Assembly: GCA_022702485.1 (NCBI GenBank)
Contig: JAJIYY010000001.1
Coordinates: 5,704,001-5,768,000, forward strand
Length of the DNA: 64,000 nt
Reading direction: 5' to 3'
Source: Simplicillium sp. C3G150-2
Lineage: Eukaryota > Ascomycota > Sordariomycetes > Hypocreales > Cordycipitaceae
Positions 52,118 through 63,432 of this stretch are shown in pieces (position 1 is the first letter of the stretch; every line of letters begins with the position of its first letter). The position numbers and the translations under genes were made by a program. The notes under the pieces are model-generated. The model was not told the origin of the DNA. It was given only the letters and a program-made list of their open reading frames with translations, and did not search any database.

Positions 52118-53780
52118 ATGTCGACGTCTTTTCCTCCGATGAACGTAGTAGTGGTCGGCGCGGGCATTGGGGGCCTTAGCTGTGCGATCGCGTGCCGCAG
52201 GGCGAATCCTCCGCTTCAAGTCACAGTTCTGGAGCGAGTGCCTGAGATCCTCACAATTGGCGCCGGCATACACGTTCCTCCGAATGCGACAAAAATTCTC
52301 ACCGAGTTTGGGCTACTAGAGAAACTCAAGGCTGCTAAAGCCCACGTACAACAGTATTTCAGACTGAGGCGATGGGAGGACGGAAGAACAATTTCAGAGA
52401 GAGAAATTGGCGCCAGAGGAGCGAAGGAGTATGGTGCCGAATGGCTGTAAGTCCAATTGAATAGTGTTTATTATTTTCTTCAGACACCTTCTTCATTTCA
52501 GTCAGCGTACTAATTTCAGAGCGATAGTGTGCTTCAGAGAGGAGACTATCAAGACGTCCTTGTGCAAGCAGCCTTGAAGCTTGGCGTCAAAATCATGGTG
52601 GGCGCGAATGTAATTGGCATCGAGTCCAATGAAAATGGCAAAGAATCTGTGCAACTCAAAGATGGAACAACAGTAGAAGGCGATGTTGTAATCGGTGCCG
52701 ATGGTAAGTTGCGATACCTTGGTCCTTGTAAATCGTCTTACTGACTCGAGTTCCGCCTCAATTTAGGCCTTTGGTCGACAACAAGAAACCTAATTTCCTC
52801 ACAGCCCATCAATCCAAGGAAGCTTGGCCATGTAGCGTACCGTGCAACATTCTCCCGCGACGATGTGAAAAACCTGGACAGCGAAAGGCTGGAGAAGATG
52901 ATGGAACAGGCTGATACACAAGTCTGGTTAGGATCTGGAAAGCACGTCGTATTTTACCCACTTCGTAACCACGAACAGTTCAATTTGGTCTTCATGTTTG
53001 TCACTCTGAATCTCTCATATTTATTAGCCCGTGGTTTGGCTGACGGAACAACAGTGTCACAGACGAAGGTGCAGCAGAGGTGCCTAAAGCCTTCAACCCG
53101 CTACAAGAACTGCGGGCAAATTTCCAAGACTGGGATCCCATGTAAGCTAAGCCTGCACCGGGAGAGGTTGGTTTCGAAATCTGACGAATTACAGCTTAAT
53201 GCAGATAATTAGCGTAATGAAAGGGGGCCTGAAATGGCAGCTTTACCATGTTGATGAGCTTGACACATGGACAAAGGTAATTTCGAAGTCTGAAAACTAT
53301 GAACCCACTTCAAACTGACCAAATCACTAGGGAGCTATAGCACTATTAGGAGATGCCTGCCATCCCTCACTCCCGTATCAAGGACAAGGGGCGGCCATGG
53401 CTGTAGAAGACGGAGCTGTTCTGGGCGTGTTGCTGGGAAACCTACAAACCGCCTCTGAAAATCCCGGATCCCCGGCTAGGCATAGCTCTATAGCTGATAT
53501 CCTGAAGCTATACGAGTCCATCCGAAAGAGGCGTAGTCAGGACAACGTTGACGGATCGCTTCACAGCGGCTACTATTACCACCTTCCAGATGGAGAGGAG
53601 CAAGAAAAGAGGGACCGGGAACTGGAAATTGTGGCTAGCGAAGGTTGCAAGGGCAAATGCTCCTTCCATTGGGGAGATGCAGAGTATCAGCAGAAGCTGT
53701 TAGGCTTTGACGTGTTGAAGGATGCAGAGGAGAGGTTTAGGCGGTGGTGGGAGACCAGAGAGGCTCAGATGACCAACTAA
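52118..53780 (+). CDS. FAD-dependent monooxygenase, salicylate hydroxylase-like
   Basis: Six exons (52118-52446, 52522-52703, 52767-52995, 53055-53141, 53195-53276, 53331-53780) give 452 residues. The FAD loop GAGIGGLSCA starts at residue 14, the DG motif is GDVVIGADGLWS, and the second FAD motif is LLGDACHPSLPYQGQGAAMAVEDG. The order matches group A aromatic hydroxylases such as salicylate hydroxylase and FAD-dependent urate or kynurenine-type enzymes. They insert one oxygen into an aromatic ring with NAD(P)H. The exon 4 frame (EVPKAFNPLQELRANFQDWDP) is only found by rejecting the longer open frame across it. The first intron seems to use the second AG of an AGAG acceptor. No signal peptide, so it is intracellular. 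Substrate unknown. Confidence 0.85.
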
Positions 53781-53882
53781 GTCACGAGAGACAACTCATG
53801 TCGGGGACTTTACACTGTTGAGATTTTTCTCATTCATAGATACATACATAATTATATATACTCATTTAAACACATTATTCAT

Positions 53883-55604
53883 TTACACCAAGCCCTGGAG
53901 CTTGACGAAGTCAGGGACACCGAAACCAGAGGCAGCATCCCAACCTTGGCCAGCGGCAAAGGCGGGGACGGTCTTGCAACCGTTGGTGTTTCCCTTGGCA
54001 ATATCTCTGAAACCGCGGTTTCCACGCTTGTACAGCCAGGGGTTTAGGAATCCAAGAGGAGCCTTGCCCTTGGAGGCGAGGTAGTCGTTCAGCAGAGCGA
54101 TAATGGAGGAGACAGTAGGGCAAGAAGCACTGGTACCGCCGCTGCGGTATGCCTTGCCGTGGTAAAAGATAGGGAATTGGTTGTAAGAGGCGGCAACATC
54201 GGGGTAAGCACGGCCAGAGGCGTTGTAGAGGCCGCTGAATTGACCCTTGAGGCGTCTGATGTAAGTGTGAACCACGTCAAGCTGATAGTGGGGAGTACCA
54301 AAATGGTTGGAGAAACCACTGCCACCATCAGGCTCAACCTCTTCGTTAACACCATAATTGACGGTACCACCAACAGCGGTGACCCAAGGACAACTGGCAG
54401 GGAATTGGGGAAGGAACTGCTTGAATGTAGTGCCGTCGGCCTGGCAAGAATCGGCGTTGCCAACACCACTGTCGCCAGACGAGGCAAGGATACTGACACC
54501 ACGAGCTCCGAGCTTAAGAAACTGCGTGCAAACAGCCTCGATGTAGTCCACAGGGATGGTTCTCTCATCATCACCGTAGGAGATGGAATAGGTCTGAGCA
54601 GGGCTGTCGGAAGCAATAGCGTCGTTCAACCAGTCGAGGTAGGGTTCGTTGTCGTTCGTGGTGTGGTTACCGACGGGAATAAAAGGAGGTCGTCCACCGA
54701 CAGAGTAGAAGACGTTCTCCAGAGGATACGTCAAGGGCACAGTGATCTGGCTGTCAAGGTTGGCCTCACCTCGACCAGAAGCAGTAGTGCCTCCGCCGTT
54801 GATGGACTCGATCTTGAGAGAAGCATCGGCGGGGATCTGCGGGTTGTACTTCTTCAAGAAGAGGCTCAAGTCGTTGAGATCCGGAACCTCTTCAAGAAAA
54901 CCAGTGATTCCAAGCTTGGTTCTGCCATCGCTCGAAGGGGTGAAGCCCCTGATGTTGTAGTTCTGGCGAAGACACTCGCTGGTAGTGCCATTGGCAAGGC
55001 AGGCAGGGACATCGTGAGGAACGGGGGCACGGGCAGTGTGGGATGCTAAGATGGGCTGGAGAATGTTTCTGGAGCTCATGCCAAGATCGGAAAAGATGGT
55101 GGTGGGCTGCACCATGGTAACGTGAGGATGGACATCACGAGGTAGGCTGTAGCTGGTGGTACGGACAGTCTGGCGGCCGCTAGACTTCTCGGTATAGACA
55201 CCATAGTCGGCGTTGAGGAGCTGCTTGGCCTGCTCGACACTGACGCTGACGCTGATGTAACCGCTGTTCACCTTGCCAGCATCGACGCCGTTCAAGGACA
55301 GCCATCTGGTAACAGAGTCGACAGCCTCCTTGGTAGGAGCAACCAAAGCATCAACCTCAGCCTTGGACAAATGCTTGCCGTAGTCTTTGTGAGTAGGGTC
55401 GCTGATCTCAAGGGTGCGCTGCTCGAGCTTGTCGAGGTTCTGCTCCTTGAGGCGAATGTGTAGGTCAATCTTGTGATCGGCAGGAGCAGCGTCTTGAAAG
55501 GCAAAGCCTGGAGGGACAGCGGGGAGAGCCTGCTTGGTCATGAAAGCGCCCAATGGGGAGGCAGTGGCAAGGGTAGCCACGAGGATAGGCATGAGGAAGG
55601 CCAT
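53883..55604 (-). CDS. Sedolisin (S53) serine-carboxyl protease, tripeptidyl-peptidase-like
   Basis: A 573-residue intronless secreted protease. A signal peptide (MAFLMPILVATLATASPLG) and a long pro-domain (to about residue 190, with KDYGKHLS typical of the family) precede the catalytic domain. Catalytic Glu280 and Asp284 are in GRGEANLDSQ, the oxyanion Asp378 is in SILASSGDSGVG, and the nucleophile Ser492 is in GGTSASCP. The Ca2+ site lies near the C-terminal DIAKGNTNGC. Such enzymes cleave peptides at acid pH, often releasing tripeptides. The frame reaches 55733 (a GTG), but ATG 55604 starts the signal peptide. All key residues are present, so it should be active. Confidence 0.93.
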   Translation of the reverse strand: MAFLMPILVATLATASPLGAFMTKQALPAVPPGFAFQDAAPADHKIDLHIRLKEQNLDKLEQRTLEISDPTHKDYGKHLSKAEVDALVAPTKEAVDSVTRWLSLNGVDAGKVNSGYISVSVSVEQAKQLLNADYGVYTEKSSGRQTVRTTSYSLPRDVHPHVTMVQPTTIFSDLGMSSRNILQPILASHTARAPVPHDVPACLANGTTSECLRQNYNIRGFTPSSDGRTKLGITGFLEEVPDLNDLSLFLKKYNPQIPADASLKIESINGGGTTASGRGEANLDSQITVPLTYPLENVFYSVGGRPPFIPVGNHTTNDNEPYLDWLNDAIASDSPAQTYSISYGDDERTIPVDYIEAVCTQFLKLGARGVSILASSGDSGVGNADSCQADGTTFKQFLPQFPASCPWVTAVGGTVNYGVNEEVEPDGGSGFSNHFGTPHYQLDVVHTYIRRLKGQFSGLYNASGRAYPDVAASYNQFPIFYHGKAYRSGGTSASCPTVSSIIALLNDYLASKGKAPLGFLNPWLYKRGNRGFRDIAKGNTNGCKTVPAFAAGQGWDAASGFGVPDFVKLQGLV

Positions 55605-56801
55605 GTTTGCGATAGTGTGGATGGAATGGTAGTATTCTCCTTTTTCGCTTGCTTCCGTGATGTGCAGTGTCAATGAATTCAGGGGGAAGCTCTGGGCTTT
55701 AAATGGTTCAGCGCGACAAAGATCATGTCTCACCCCAACCTCAACTACATCTTATTGAAGAAGTTCGCTTTGGCCCCAATAGAACTACAGTGGGCACGGC
55801 AACCCGAGTCTTTCCCCAATTCAGAAGGAATCCAGCATGCTGGGTTCTTTTGCGCAATGCTTCCCCAGCCGCGACCATACATATTATTGATTAGCATACA
55901 TTAACCTCCACAGTAGCCTTCGAGCTAGGCCTCTTCTCAGCCTGGCGCCCTTGGTCTAGGCCAGGGCTAAAAGGCGTCATGGCCTAAAGGAGAAGGTCCT
56001 AGAGGCAAAAGTTCCACTATTAGGACCAGCTTTGCATTTCGCCAAAGACGGAGAGTACGTCGCCTGGTGCTCAGGTCTACTGTATGAATCGTAAGGCACC
56101 ATCTCGTATTCCATGCGCTTCCGTCGGAACTTTTAATCCCATCGCAAGCTGTCCCTCGCTATCAATTGGCTTTGCAGAGTTCTGATTGCTTTGCCAGAGT
56201 CACACCATCCCTATTCCCCAACCCCGAAAGCATATACCAGCCATTGACTTTTAGCGTGTTCTGCTGCGCACGCTGAGGCAATAGCACACCTTGCATGGCT
56301 CGGTGTGACGGGCAAGGGTACCGTAGCACCAGTCAGGCACACTGTTTGACTGGGGTGTGACCCTGCGACCCCCTCCTACGCTGGGGACGAGACCAGTGGT
56401 GGCGAGGTCATGGCCCATCTGCCCCTGCAACAGGATGCGGGTGTTGCTGTGCGGACCGAATGGTGCATGCTTGTGTGTAGCAACAAATGTACTATGCAGC
56501 CTGGCTGCCCCAATGTAACCATATTGGCTGCATGTACTTCATTGCAAGTGAGGCAACTGCGGCACGAGTAACGGAGAGCTATCTATCCAATATTTTACGT
56601 CGCAATTGGCTCTTAACCTGCGCTCAGCTATTTCGGCCGGAACCATCTTCTACGGAATTTCACTAAAGCCCCCAACTTATTCCCCATGGCTGCTGGCCAA
56701 GCCTCCATCTTTCGCCAAACATCAACCGCCAAGGCGGATATCGGTTCGAGACGGCATTTCCAGCCACAAAGAGAGAAGATAAGGGGAAGTCGTTTGGAGG
56801 T
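55605..56801. other. 1.2-kb intergenic region between sedolisin and carboxypeptidase pseudogene
   Basis: No supported gene. Contains the sedolisin promoter and, on the same strand, the end of the decayed carboxypeptidase locus. Some CTAGGCC-type short words recur around 55925-56010. Confidence 0.4.
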
Positions 56802-58219
56802 TTACATTTGCCAATGCCCAGCCAGCCACTTTTGTAATACTCGGTAAGTGCCCTCTTTGGCATCGGCTGTTATAAATTGGCCAGCATCGTCAATTGCCAT
56901 AAAAGCAAGGCGACCGCTTTTCACGCCCTTTCAAGTCCCGTAACAGGCAGGTTTTCTCCCAATGGCTGCCACTCGTTGGATGCGTATTGCTTTTGACCCG
57001 TCCATTCTAATCTGTCGTATTGCCACATTTGGCTTGCCGCAGTGACAACATAGTCATTGTTGCCGTTCATGACAAGCACCTTGATATCCGCAAGTTCTGG
57101 CTCTTTCCCGTAGGCGTCCAAAACCCGAATGAGCTCTTTTGTTGTTGGATTCCATGGCGATCCATACTCTCGAAATGCGAGATGCATATCCGCGTTCACG
57201 GAGCGGTAGTTGAAAGAGTCGGAAACTCCTAGCGAATCCTTGATTTTCTTCTGATTGAAATATTTCGCAGCGTCAATCAGGCCAACAGGCAAGCAGTATG
57301 GGAGATAATCAATCGGTTTGCATCCCTTCTTGACTGTGCTACGAATAAGTGACATTTTTCCACCCATCGCGGTTGGGTCTGGACTTACTATTCCCAAGAG
57401 TAATCTTCTGTTGTTCGACCAGCTCATTCATCGCAGCATGAATATATTTCTGTCCGTAGTCGTACGACTCACGACACTCCTCTCCATGATAGACATCTTG
57501 GCAAACACGATCGAGTCGCAGTTGCTCCGGCATATGTCTCTTCATAGAGTCACACGCAGAGTCATTGAGCAAACCAACAGATTCTCTATCTTTGCACACC
57601 TTTTCATAGCCGCCTACTGCCATTGCAGTGAAATCAATGACCGCATCAATGAGGATTAACGACTGAATGTCTCCCCAGAAGGCATTGTCAGGATTGTGCC
57701 GTCGAGACTCCATGATATGCTGGAAGTAGCCACCGTGCGATGCAGTGGCTAGATGAATTGGAAGCTCGCTCTTATCTGGAAAGGCGTCATCGAAGAGAGC
57801 CTTGAGAAATTGATGAAAGTCCGCTGCAGTGTCCTGCTCGCGGACAGGCTGAGGAAGGTTATCGGCCAAAATCATGTTCCATCCGGTTGATCAATGATCA
57901 ACAATGATGCATTGTTGTTCCACGACCATGTCTCAGTAGAGGTTCAATGTGCATGGTCCAAGACCAGTGACTACACTTGGCATGAACGATGCACCAGGGC
58001 CACCCGGTATGTAGATGATGATGGGGTCATTGTTGGGGTGTTTCGACTGTTGAAAAACCAAGAGAAAATACTACGCCCTTCGTCCACTGTCATTGAACCA
58101 GCCCAGTGTGATTCGTTCTGCGACTGACAGCTAGTGCCATCCTGAGCGATCTTTGTAAAGTGACGGACGCCACCGTTGTGTGCCTCTGCAGTGTCTAAGG
58201 ACGTCCATGCCAGCGGCAT
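56802..58219 (-). pseudogene. Serine carboxypeptidase (S10) pseudogene with at least four frameshifts
   Basis: Nearly a whole S10 protein can be traced in changing frames. In order: HWAGSMTVDEGRSIFSWFF, (shift near 58035) DPIIIYIPGGPGASFM and GPCTL, (shift near 57935) ETWSWNNNASLLIIDQPDGT, (shift near 57875) ILADNLPQ and the Ser region LATASHGGYFQHI, an ordinary 55-bp intron at 57334-57388, KKGCKPIDYLPYC and VMNGNNDYVV, then (shift near 56925) KSGRLAFMAIDDAGQFIT and a stop at 56802. No introns can explain the four shifts. The Glu before the active Ser, common in the family, is absent. Surrounding protease genes are intact, so general sequence error is unlikely. No signal peptide was located at the 5' end. 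Confidence 0.85.
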
Positions 58220-58955
58220 CTGATCCTGATGATCTTCATCTGGGTTGGCCGATGCCCATAACTCAAGCCTCGGCGGCGGTGCGGTGCAGACTTTTCCTTT
58301 TAATACTGATCGTCAACAACACAAGCGCTGATGTCCAGGTTGAGTAGGGGCCGAGATGTAATCAGCCTTGATAATTATGGAAGCCCTTGCATGGCCCTGT
58401 TAGTTTGGACATGCATTTGTTACTCATGCATGCGAAACGAATTGGAAAGGCACTGGCGACGGGATGAATAGCGACGAGAATACTATTTTTCTTGAATTGC
58501 AGGCATATTGCAATCAGTTGGATTTGGTGTTTACTGATCAGATACCGAGTATCAAAGTACCAGTAGACAAAAAATGTAATTGGCATCACAAGTTCATGAT
58601 GGGCTCCCTTCTGTGGTGTGTGTACTCAAGTCCTCTGCAAGAGTGGATGTGGGCTAAGTCTAGTGTTCCCAATTTAACAACTTTTTGCACAAACGAGCCT
58701 GACTTTAAGGAACAAGACTGCTGGAAAGCAAGGGGTTTTCCTTGACTGGTTCAGCTGGTCTTTTGGATTCAGCACGTGCGCAGAGCAACTTTCAACGAAC
58801 CATTGCTTCCGCTCTTCCTTTGTATTAAGGGATACAAAGTCTTCAAAATAACGTAGCGGCAGTTGTAATTACAATCATTTCAGAAATCAATGTGCTCAAA
58901 TTGTGAAGCTATGTACATTTTTGTCTTCGTTAACTATTTACAGAGTTTTCTTCAT
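58220..58955. other. Intergenic between carboxypeptidase pseudogene and aspartic protease
   Basis: About 740 bp without a supported gene. The left part may contain the lost 5' end and promoter of the pseudogene; the right part is the 3' flank of the aspartic protease. Confidence 0.4.
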
Positions 58956-60208
58956 TTAGTTGCCAGCCTGGTTAGCCTTGGCCAAAAGAACAGCGGGCTT
59001 GCCGTTATCAGCATCGTAGGAGTAGATGCTGTACCAGCTCTTCAAGAAGGTGTCACCAACGATGAAGTTACCGAACAAGCCAGCGACGAGAGACCCAGTG
59101 CAGCTGTCGCCGAACTTGAGCAGGGCAAGATCCTCGTTGTCAAGATCGAACTGCTTGCCAGCAATTTGAAGGGAGACCTTGGGGTTGGAAGAGCAAGGGT
59201 AAGTGTAATATCCGGAGAGACCGGCTTTGGCGCCAGGAATCTGGTCATAGACGGCCTTGACGATATTGCCAGGACCAACAATGTAGGTGGTACCAGTATC
59301 CATGGTACCAACACTGGCAGTATTGGGAATGAGCTTTCCGTTGACAGCGAAACCGTCTAGTGCGACATTCCATTTGAAGGTATCATGGAGAGGGAGTAGG
59401 GTAGGCTCGCCAGTGAACTTGGAAGGGTCACGGCCACCAATGGTGATCTCGGACTGGTTGGCTGTTCCGTCCTTGGTGCGGCCGAGGTAGAAGGAAAACT
59501 CGTTGGCAGCAACCTTCTTCTGGGCAATAGCATCCTCGAAGAATGTATTGGGCTTGTTGTTCTTGGAAGCGAGACTCAGACCCATAAGAGAATCGGGAGC
59601 AACATGAGCGGAACCTTTGTGGCTAGTCATAGAGACGAGCTGGGTTTGGTCAACACTGACACCAGCAACTGAAACGGTGTCAATAAAAGTTTCTCCGCTA
59701 CGAGTTCCGCTTCCATAGTGTACGGTCGTGGTGTTGTGCAAGTCCGTGCCGCTCTCATCGTACTTGTTAGGGCTTGGACACTGGTCGGCAGGGCAGTTCT
59801 TTCCGGGGACGAAGAAGGTTGATGAGCCTGTGTCAAACTTGACAGTGAAAGTTTGCTTGTTCTTGCCAACAACACCAGGTCCGTAGTAATCTTCGTCTTC
59901 CTGTCCACCCTTGGGCGAGTATGCCTCCATGTTCTCGGAGGCGCCTGTGCGGCGCTGGATCTTCTCTCCATACACAGTTTGGGCGTGGTACTTCTCCTCG
60001 AGGGCCTTGATGGGGGCACGAGCTGCCTCCCAGTCAATCTGTGAAATACGTATCAGTGATGGTGGATTTTCAAGGTTGTTGTCATTCAACGTACGGTTCC
60101 ATCCTCGCGGTAGAAAGAGGCAGGTTCCTCGTTGCCGGCAAATCGAGCCTGCTTCAATGATTGAGCTGTTGCCAAGGCGGCGAATCCAATAACTGCGGCC
60201 GTCTTCAT
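58956..60208 (-). CDS. Secreted aspartic protease (A1, pepsin-like)
   Basis: Exon 1 (60208-60095) and exon 2 (60038-58956), intron 56 bp (GTACGT...CAG, phase 0), give 398 residues. The signal peptide is MKTAAVIGFAALATAQS. A short pro-region of about 65 residues precedes the bilobed enzyme. Catalytic Asp107 is in FDTGSS, the flap Tyr is about 146 in VHYGSGT, and the second Asp285 is in MDTGTT. The C-terminus has FIVGDTFLKSWYSIYSYD, the usual A1 end block. It should digest proteins at acid pH outside the cell. It has no GPI signal. Start 60208 is chosen because it begins the signal peptide. Confidence 0.93.
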
Positions 60209-61030
60209 CGTGTAAATTGAAAGCGTGTACGGAATATTTACAGGGTAAGATGGTATGGTTGAACTGGGCAGTTTGGGGATGCGAGACAAAGCTTTATATG
60301 AATATTTACTCTGCGTTTTTGGAGTCAGCCACTACTTCCCCGGGTCATGTATTGTGAGGCACTTTTGAGGCTTTTGCTGGTTGTTTTGTCTCGGTAGTCT
60401 ATCTCTCAATTACCGACCACCTTGGTGTGGTACACAGTATCTTGCCCAATTTAGTCGAACGCAACGGTACTGCGCCGCTAGTGACAAGGCGGACCGTCGC
60501 AATTGAACGGTACATCAGACTGTCACAAAACTTCTCGTTTTGCTCAATTGGTACTCTTTCATCGCGCAAGGGCTATTCCAGGGTATCTGATTGAGCAGCG
60601 TACAGGACACTACGTTTTTTCTGGACTTTACAGCGAGCCTGCTCATCTGCGCGCATCTCCAGAGCGTAGCTGTGGTTTGCTGTACCTCAGACCCAATTGA
60701 GTATCTTGGCGCAAAGCCTCATCTTCTGCCGACTTACCCAGCCCCCACCGGCCCATAGCCACGACGAAATGCCGACGTTGCGTGAACTGGAGCATTACTG
60801 GGCAACTGGGGTGGAACAAGGTATAGACACCCTCCAACGGCGAAAACTTGTTGATTGGCCGATGGTGGCTTTCTTCAGCAATCAGGGTGGCTTGGGTCGC
60901 AAACGTGTTGAGGGCCGCACGATCAATAGGGGCCAGGCTCGTTTTTCTAAGTCATCATATATACTCGTATTTGTTTTTGTAAGCTATTTACAGAGAAGAT
61001 TCACCTTCTCTTTTTCTAGCGCAAAACTAT
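60209..61030. other. Intergenic: aspartic protease promoter and HsbA 3' flank
   Basis: 822 bp without supported genes between two minus-strand genes. A 113-residue plus-strand frame at 60697-61038 has no family signal. Confidence 0.4.
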
Positions 61031-61555
61031 TTAGCTGAACTGCTTGATGGCTTCATCAAAGTCGGTGTCAATTTTAGCCTGAGCAGCCTTAGCCTGGCTC
61101 TGGAGGCCAGAGGGAGTGTTCTTGATGAGGGTGGCACCAAGGCTGTCAGTGTCGGTCTTGAGAGTGACGAGCTGGTCGTGAACGGCGCTGGTAAGACCGT
61201 CAGCGGCGAACTTGGCCTTCTTGGCCTCAAGAGCCTGAAGAGTAGCAACGATTCCGGGCTCGAGGGTCTGGTTGATGTAGTCGAGGATCTTCTGGGCATC
61301 AGTCTGGCTTGCAGGACCGGCGGCCTTGGCATCATCGTTGGTGGCCTTGACGTCCTTGTCGAGCTGGTTGGCAGCGTTGACAATGGGGATGGCGTTGATA
61401 GCACCGCCGTTGTAGTTGTTAGCAGCAGTCTTGACCTTGCCGTTGTCAGTGTTGACGGTCTGGAGATCGCTAAGGACCTTGGCGGCATCGCGAGGGCTGA
61501 TGACAGCCGCAGCCACAGCGGTGGCGAAAACGAAGGCACGGGTGATGGCAACCAT
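61031..61555 (-). CDS. Hydrophobic surface-binding protein A (HsbA) / cell-wall galactomannoprotein family
   Basis: A 174-residue intronless secreted protein. A signal peptide (MVAITRAFVFATAVAAA) is followed by an all-helical, Ala/Asp/Lys-rich body with no Cys. The opening DAAKVLSDLQTVNTDNGKV and the regular helix pattern match the HsbA family, first known from Aspergillus as a protein that adsorbs to hydrophobic surfaces and recruits hydrolases. That role suits its place beside acid proteases. Codons are C-rich, suggesting strong expression. A long antisense frame on the opposite frame (61027-61551) is a codon-bias shadow. Confidence 0.88.
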   Translation of the reverse strand: MVAITRAFVFATAVAAAVISPRDAAKVLSDLQTVNTDNGKVKTAANNYNGGAINAIPIVNAANQLDKDVKATNDDAKAAGPASQTDAQKILDYINQTLEPGIVATLQALEAKKAKFAADGLTSAVHDQLVTLKTDTDSLGATLIKNTPSGLQSQAKAAQAKIDTDFDEAIKQFS

Positions 61556-63432
61556 TTTGACTATGTGTGAATGTGAATGACTTCAAGATGAAGAGCGTTG
61601 TTTGTTGAATTGGTTCTTCCGCCGAGTCATGGCGGGATACCGCGCCCTTCTTATAGGACGAGAGGTTCGCACGCCTTACCCATCCCCAACCCAGAGCATC
61701 CCCACGTTGAACCATCTGACTTACACGGAGGGTGAGACGCAACCCACCATTGCACGCACCATCTCCATTCTGGCGATCTGGCGTTCATGAGATTGCTCGT
61801 GAAGCCGAGGGATCTATTAAGGCTAGCTGGTTAACTTTCAATAGTAGGATGCAAGCTGGGGGTCCGATGTAACACTAGAGAGGGGCCCCAGATCTTACCC
61901 CAGGTCTAGAACAGGGTCATTGCTGGGTAGAGTTTATTGCATGCCCCGTTGGGAAGGCGGGCAGCACTATTTTCGAAACAACGCCGTCCATTTCCAGGGC
62001 ACCAGCGATAGATTAGCAAGCCATATTATAGTGATGTGACGGCTGACCATCCTGTTTGGGCTTGGCTCCCCTTGAGTGCCGCGGCCGACTAACACCCCGC
62101 ATTGCGAGACGCCCTCGGAGGGTAGGGGTTGGGAAAGCGAAGCGATAATAAATCGCTGCATTGACGGGCCAATTTATGGCCGTGTGAGAAGTAAAAACGT
62201 CTCCATGGCTACGATCCTGGGCTGGCTTATTGGCTGTCCGCACAAATTTGCCAATTGGGGTTCTAGGTGCTGAGTGAGTGTTAGGCGTGTGGTGTGCCTG
62301 GGCTAGAAAGTAGGTTCACAGGGTAGTATGCGTCTGAATTACGTGCTGTTGGGAAATCTAATCGCAATTATTCCGTCTCATGTTGTCTCGGAGCAAAGAC
62401 ACCATTCCGTTCGATTATCAGCTCATGGTACAATGTCTGTTCCACCAATGTAAGCAGCGCATTCTGAACGAGCAGTCTTCGGCGTCTTCCACCTCAATAT
62501 CATGCATGTAAGATGCTTAACCGCCACAGCTGAAGCTATTACGTTCAACACGAATAAATCCACAGGATCCATCATCAGCCTCAAAGTAGCTTTGCAGGAG
62601 ATTGAACTCAGACTCGAACAAATGTACAAAGCACCTAACTCGCATACGGAATATCTCTGCGCACCAGCCAGCACCGTTCGTTGTGACAGGCTAAACGGCA
62701 ATGTTCCATGTCAATTGCCACCCATGCCTCCACTTCTTGAAGGAATAAGGACGCAGTATGCTATCGCTGGTTCAAGGCCCGCAGCTTCGTTTTCATCCGC
62801 ATAACCTCTCGTGACCTTCGAAGGAGGAGTCGCCAGAGTTCACCTAAATGCCGCAAAGGCGGTAAAGAATAAAGACAGACCAAAAGAAAGATCTTTCCAC
62901 GTCTTGCCCAATAAGGAAGCTTTAATGCGTCACTCTTTCTGCTATTTCTTTGTATACCTCGGCAGCGTGCTGGGACCTCAGCTGCTGCACATTTTAAAGT
63001 TGGTCATCCGGCCGAGCTTCTTCGATGCGGGGTCCCTTTTACTTGATTGCTCGCAGATTCAACTCTGAAGTATTCGTACGGCAGTTTGGCTCTATAATAA
63101 TGCATTTCAAAGTGTGTTGGGGAATATGTTGATTGGCAGCTGTATGCTCAGTAAGTGTCCAACACCAGTTTCCATGTTGGCGCCACAGCGCTTGCGCTCA
63201 ACAATCCCTGTCGAAAGGAGAAATAAAGTTCAAATGGCGCACATCAGAGCTTTTACAGTTCGAGAGAGATTTGTGCTTGACTTTGTCCCATGGCTCGATT
63301 GGACTAAGTTTCATGTACCCGTTCTGCATCAGCTGGGCAGGCCCGACGTCTGTTAGCTCCAGTATGCGAGTGAAAAGACTCTGTTTTTATTTGATTATCT
63401 AAATTGACAGCTTGATAATTTATTCGGGCTAT
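61556..63432. other. 1.9-kb intergenic region
   Basis: No frame with family features was found; the longest plus-strand frames (62502-62804 and 62811-63068) lack signals, splice structure or recognisable motifs. The left part is the HsbA promoter. A pseudo-palindrome around AGGGGCCCC lies near 61881. Confidence 0.45.

Noticed and set aside
52981..53212. Open frame running through exon 4 of the monooxygenase (FVTLNLSYLLARG...)
   Set aside because: It crosses an intron; the family sequence (EVPKAFNPLQELRANF) lies in another frame reached with good splice sites and a CTGAC branch site.
54159..55049. Plus-strand open frame opposite the sedolisin gene
   Set aside because: Antisense shadow of a codon-biased gene; all catalytic motifs are in the minus-strand frame.
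61027..61551. Second minus-strand frame over the HsbA gene
   Set aside because: A shifted-frame shadow of the same length rich in Pro, Ser, Arg and Leu; the other frame has the signal peptide and family pattern.
62502..62804. 100-codon plus-strand frame
   Set aside because: No conserved motif; its Cys and Pro content and overlap with a reverse frame suggest chance.
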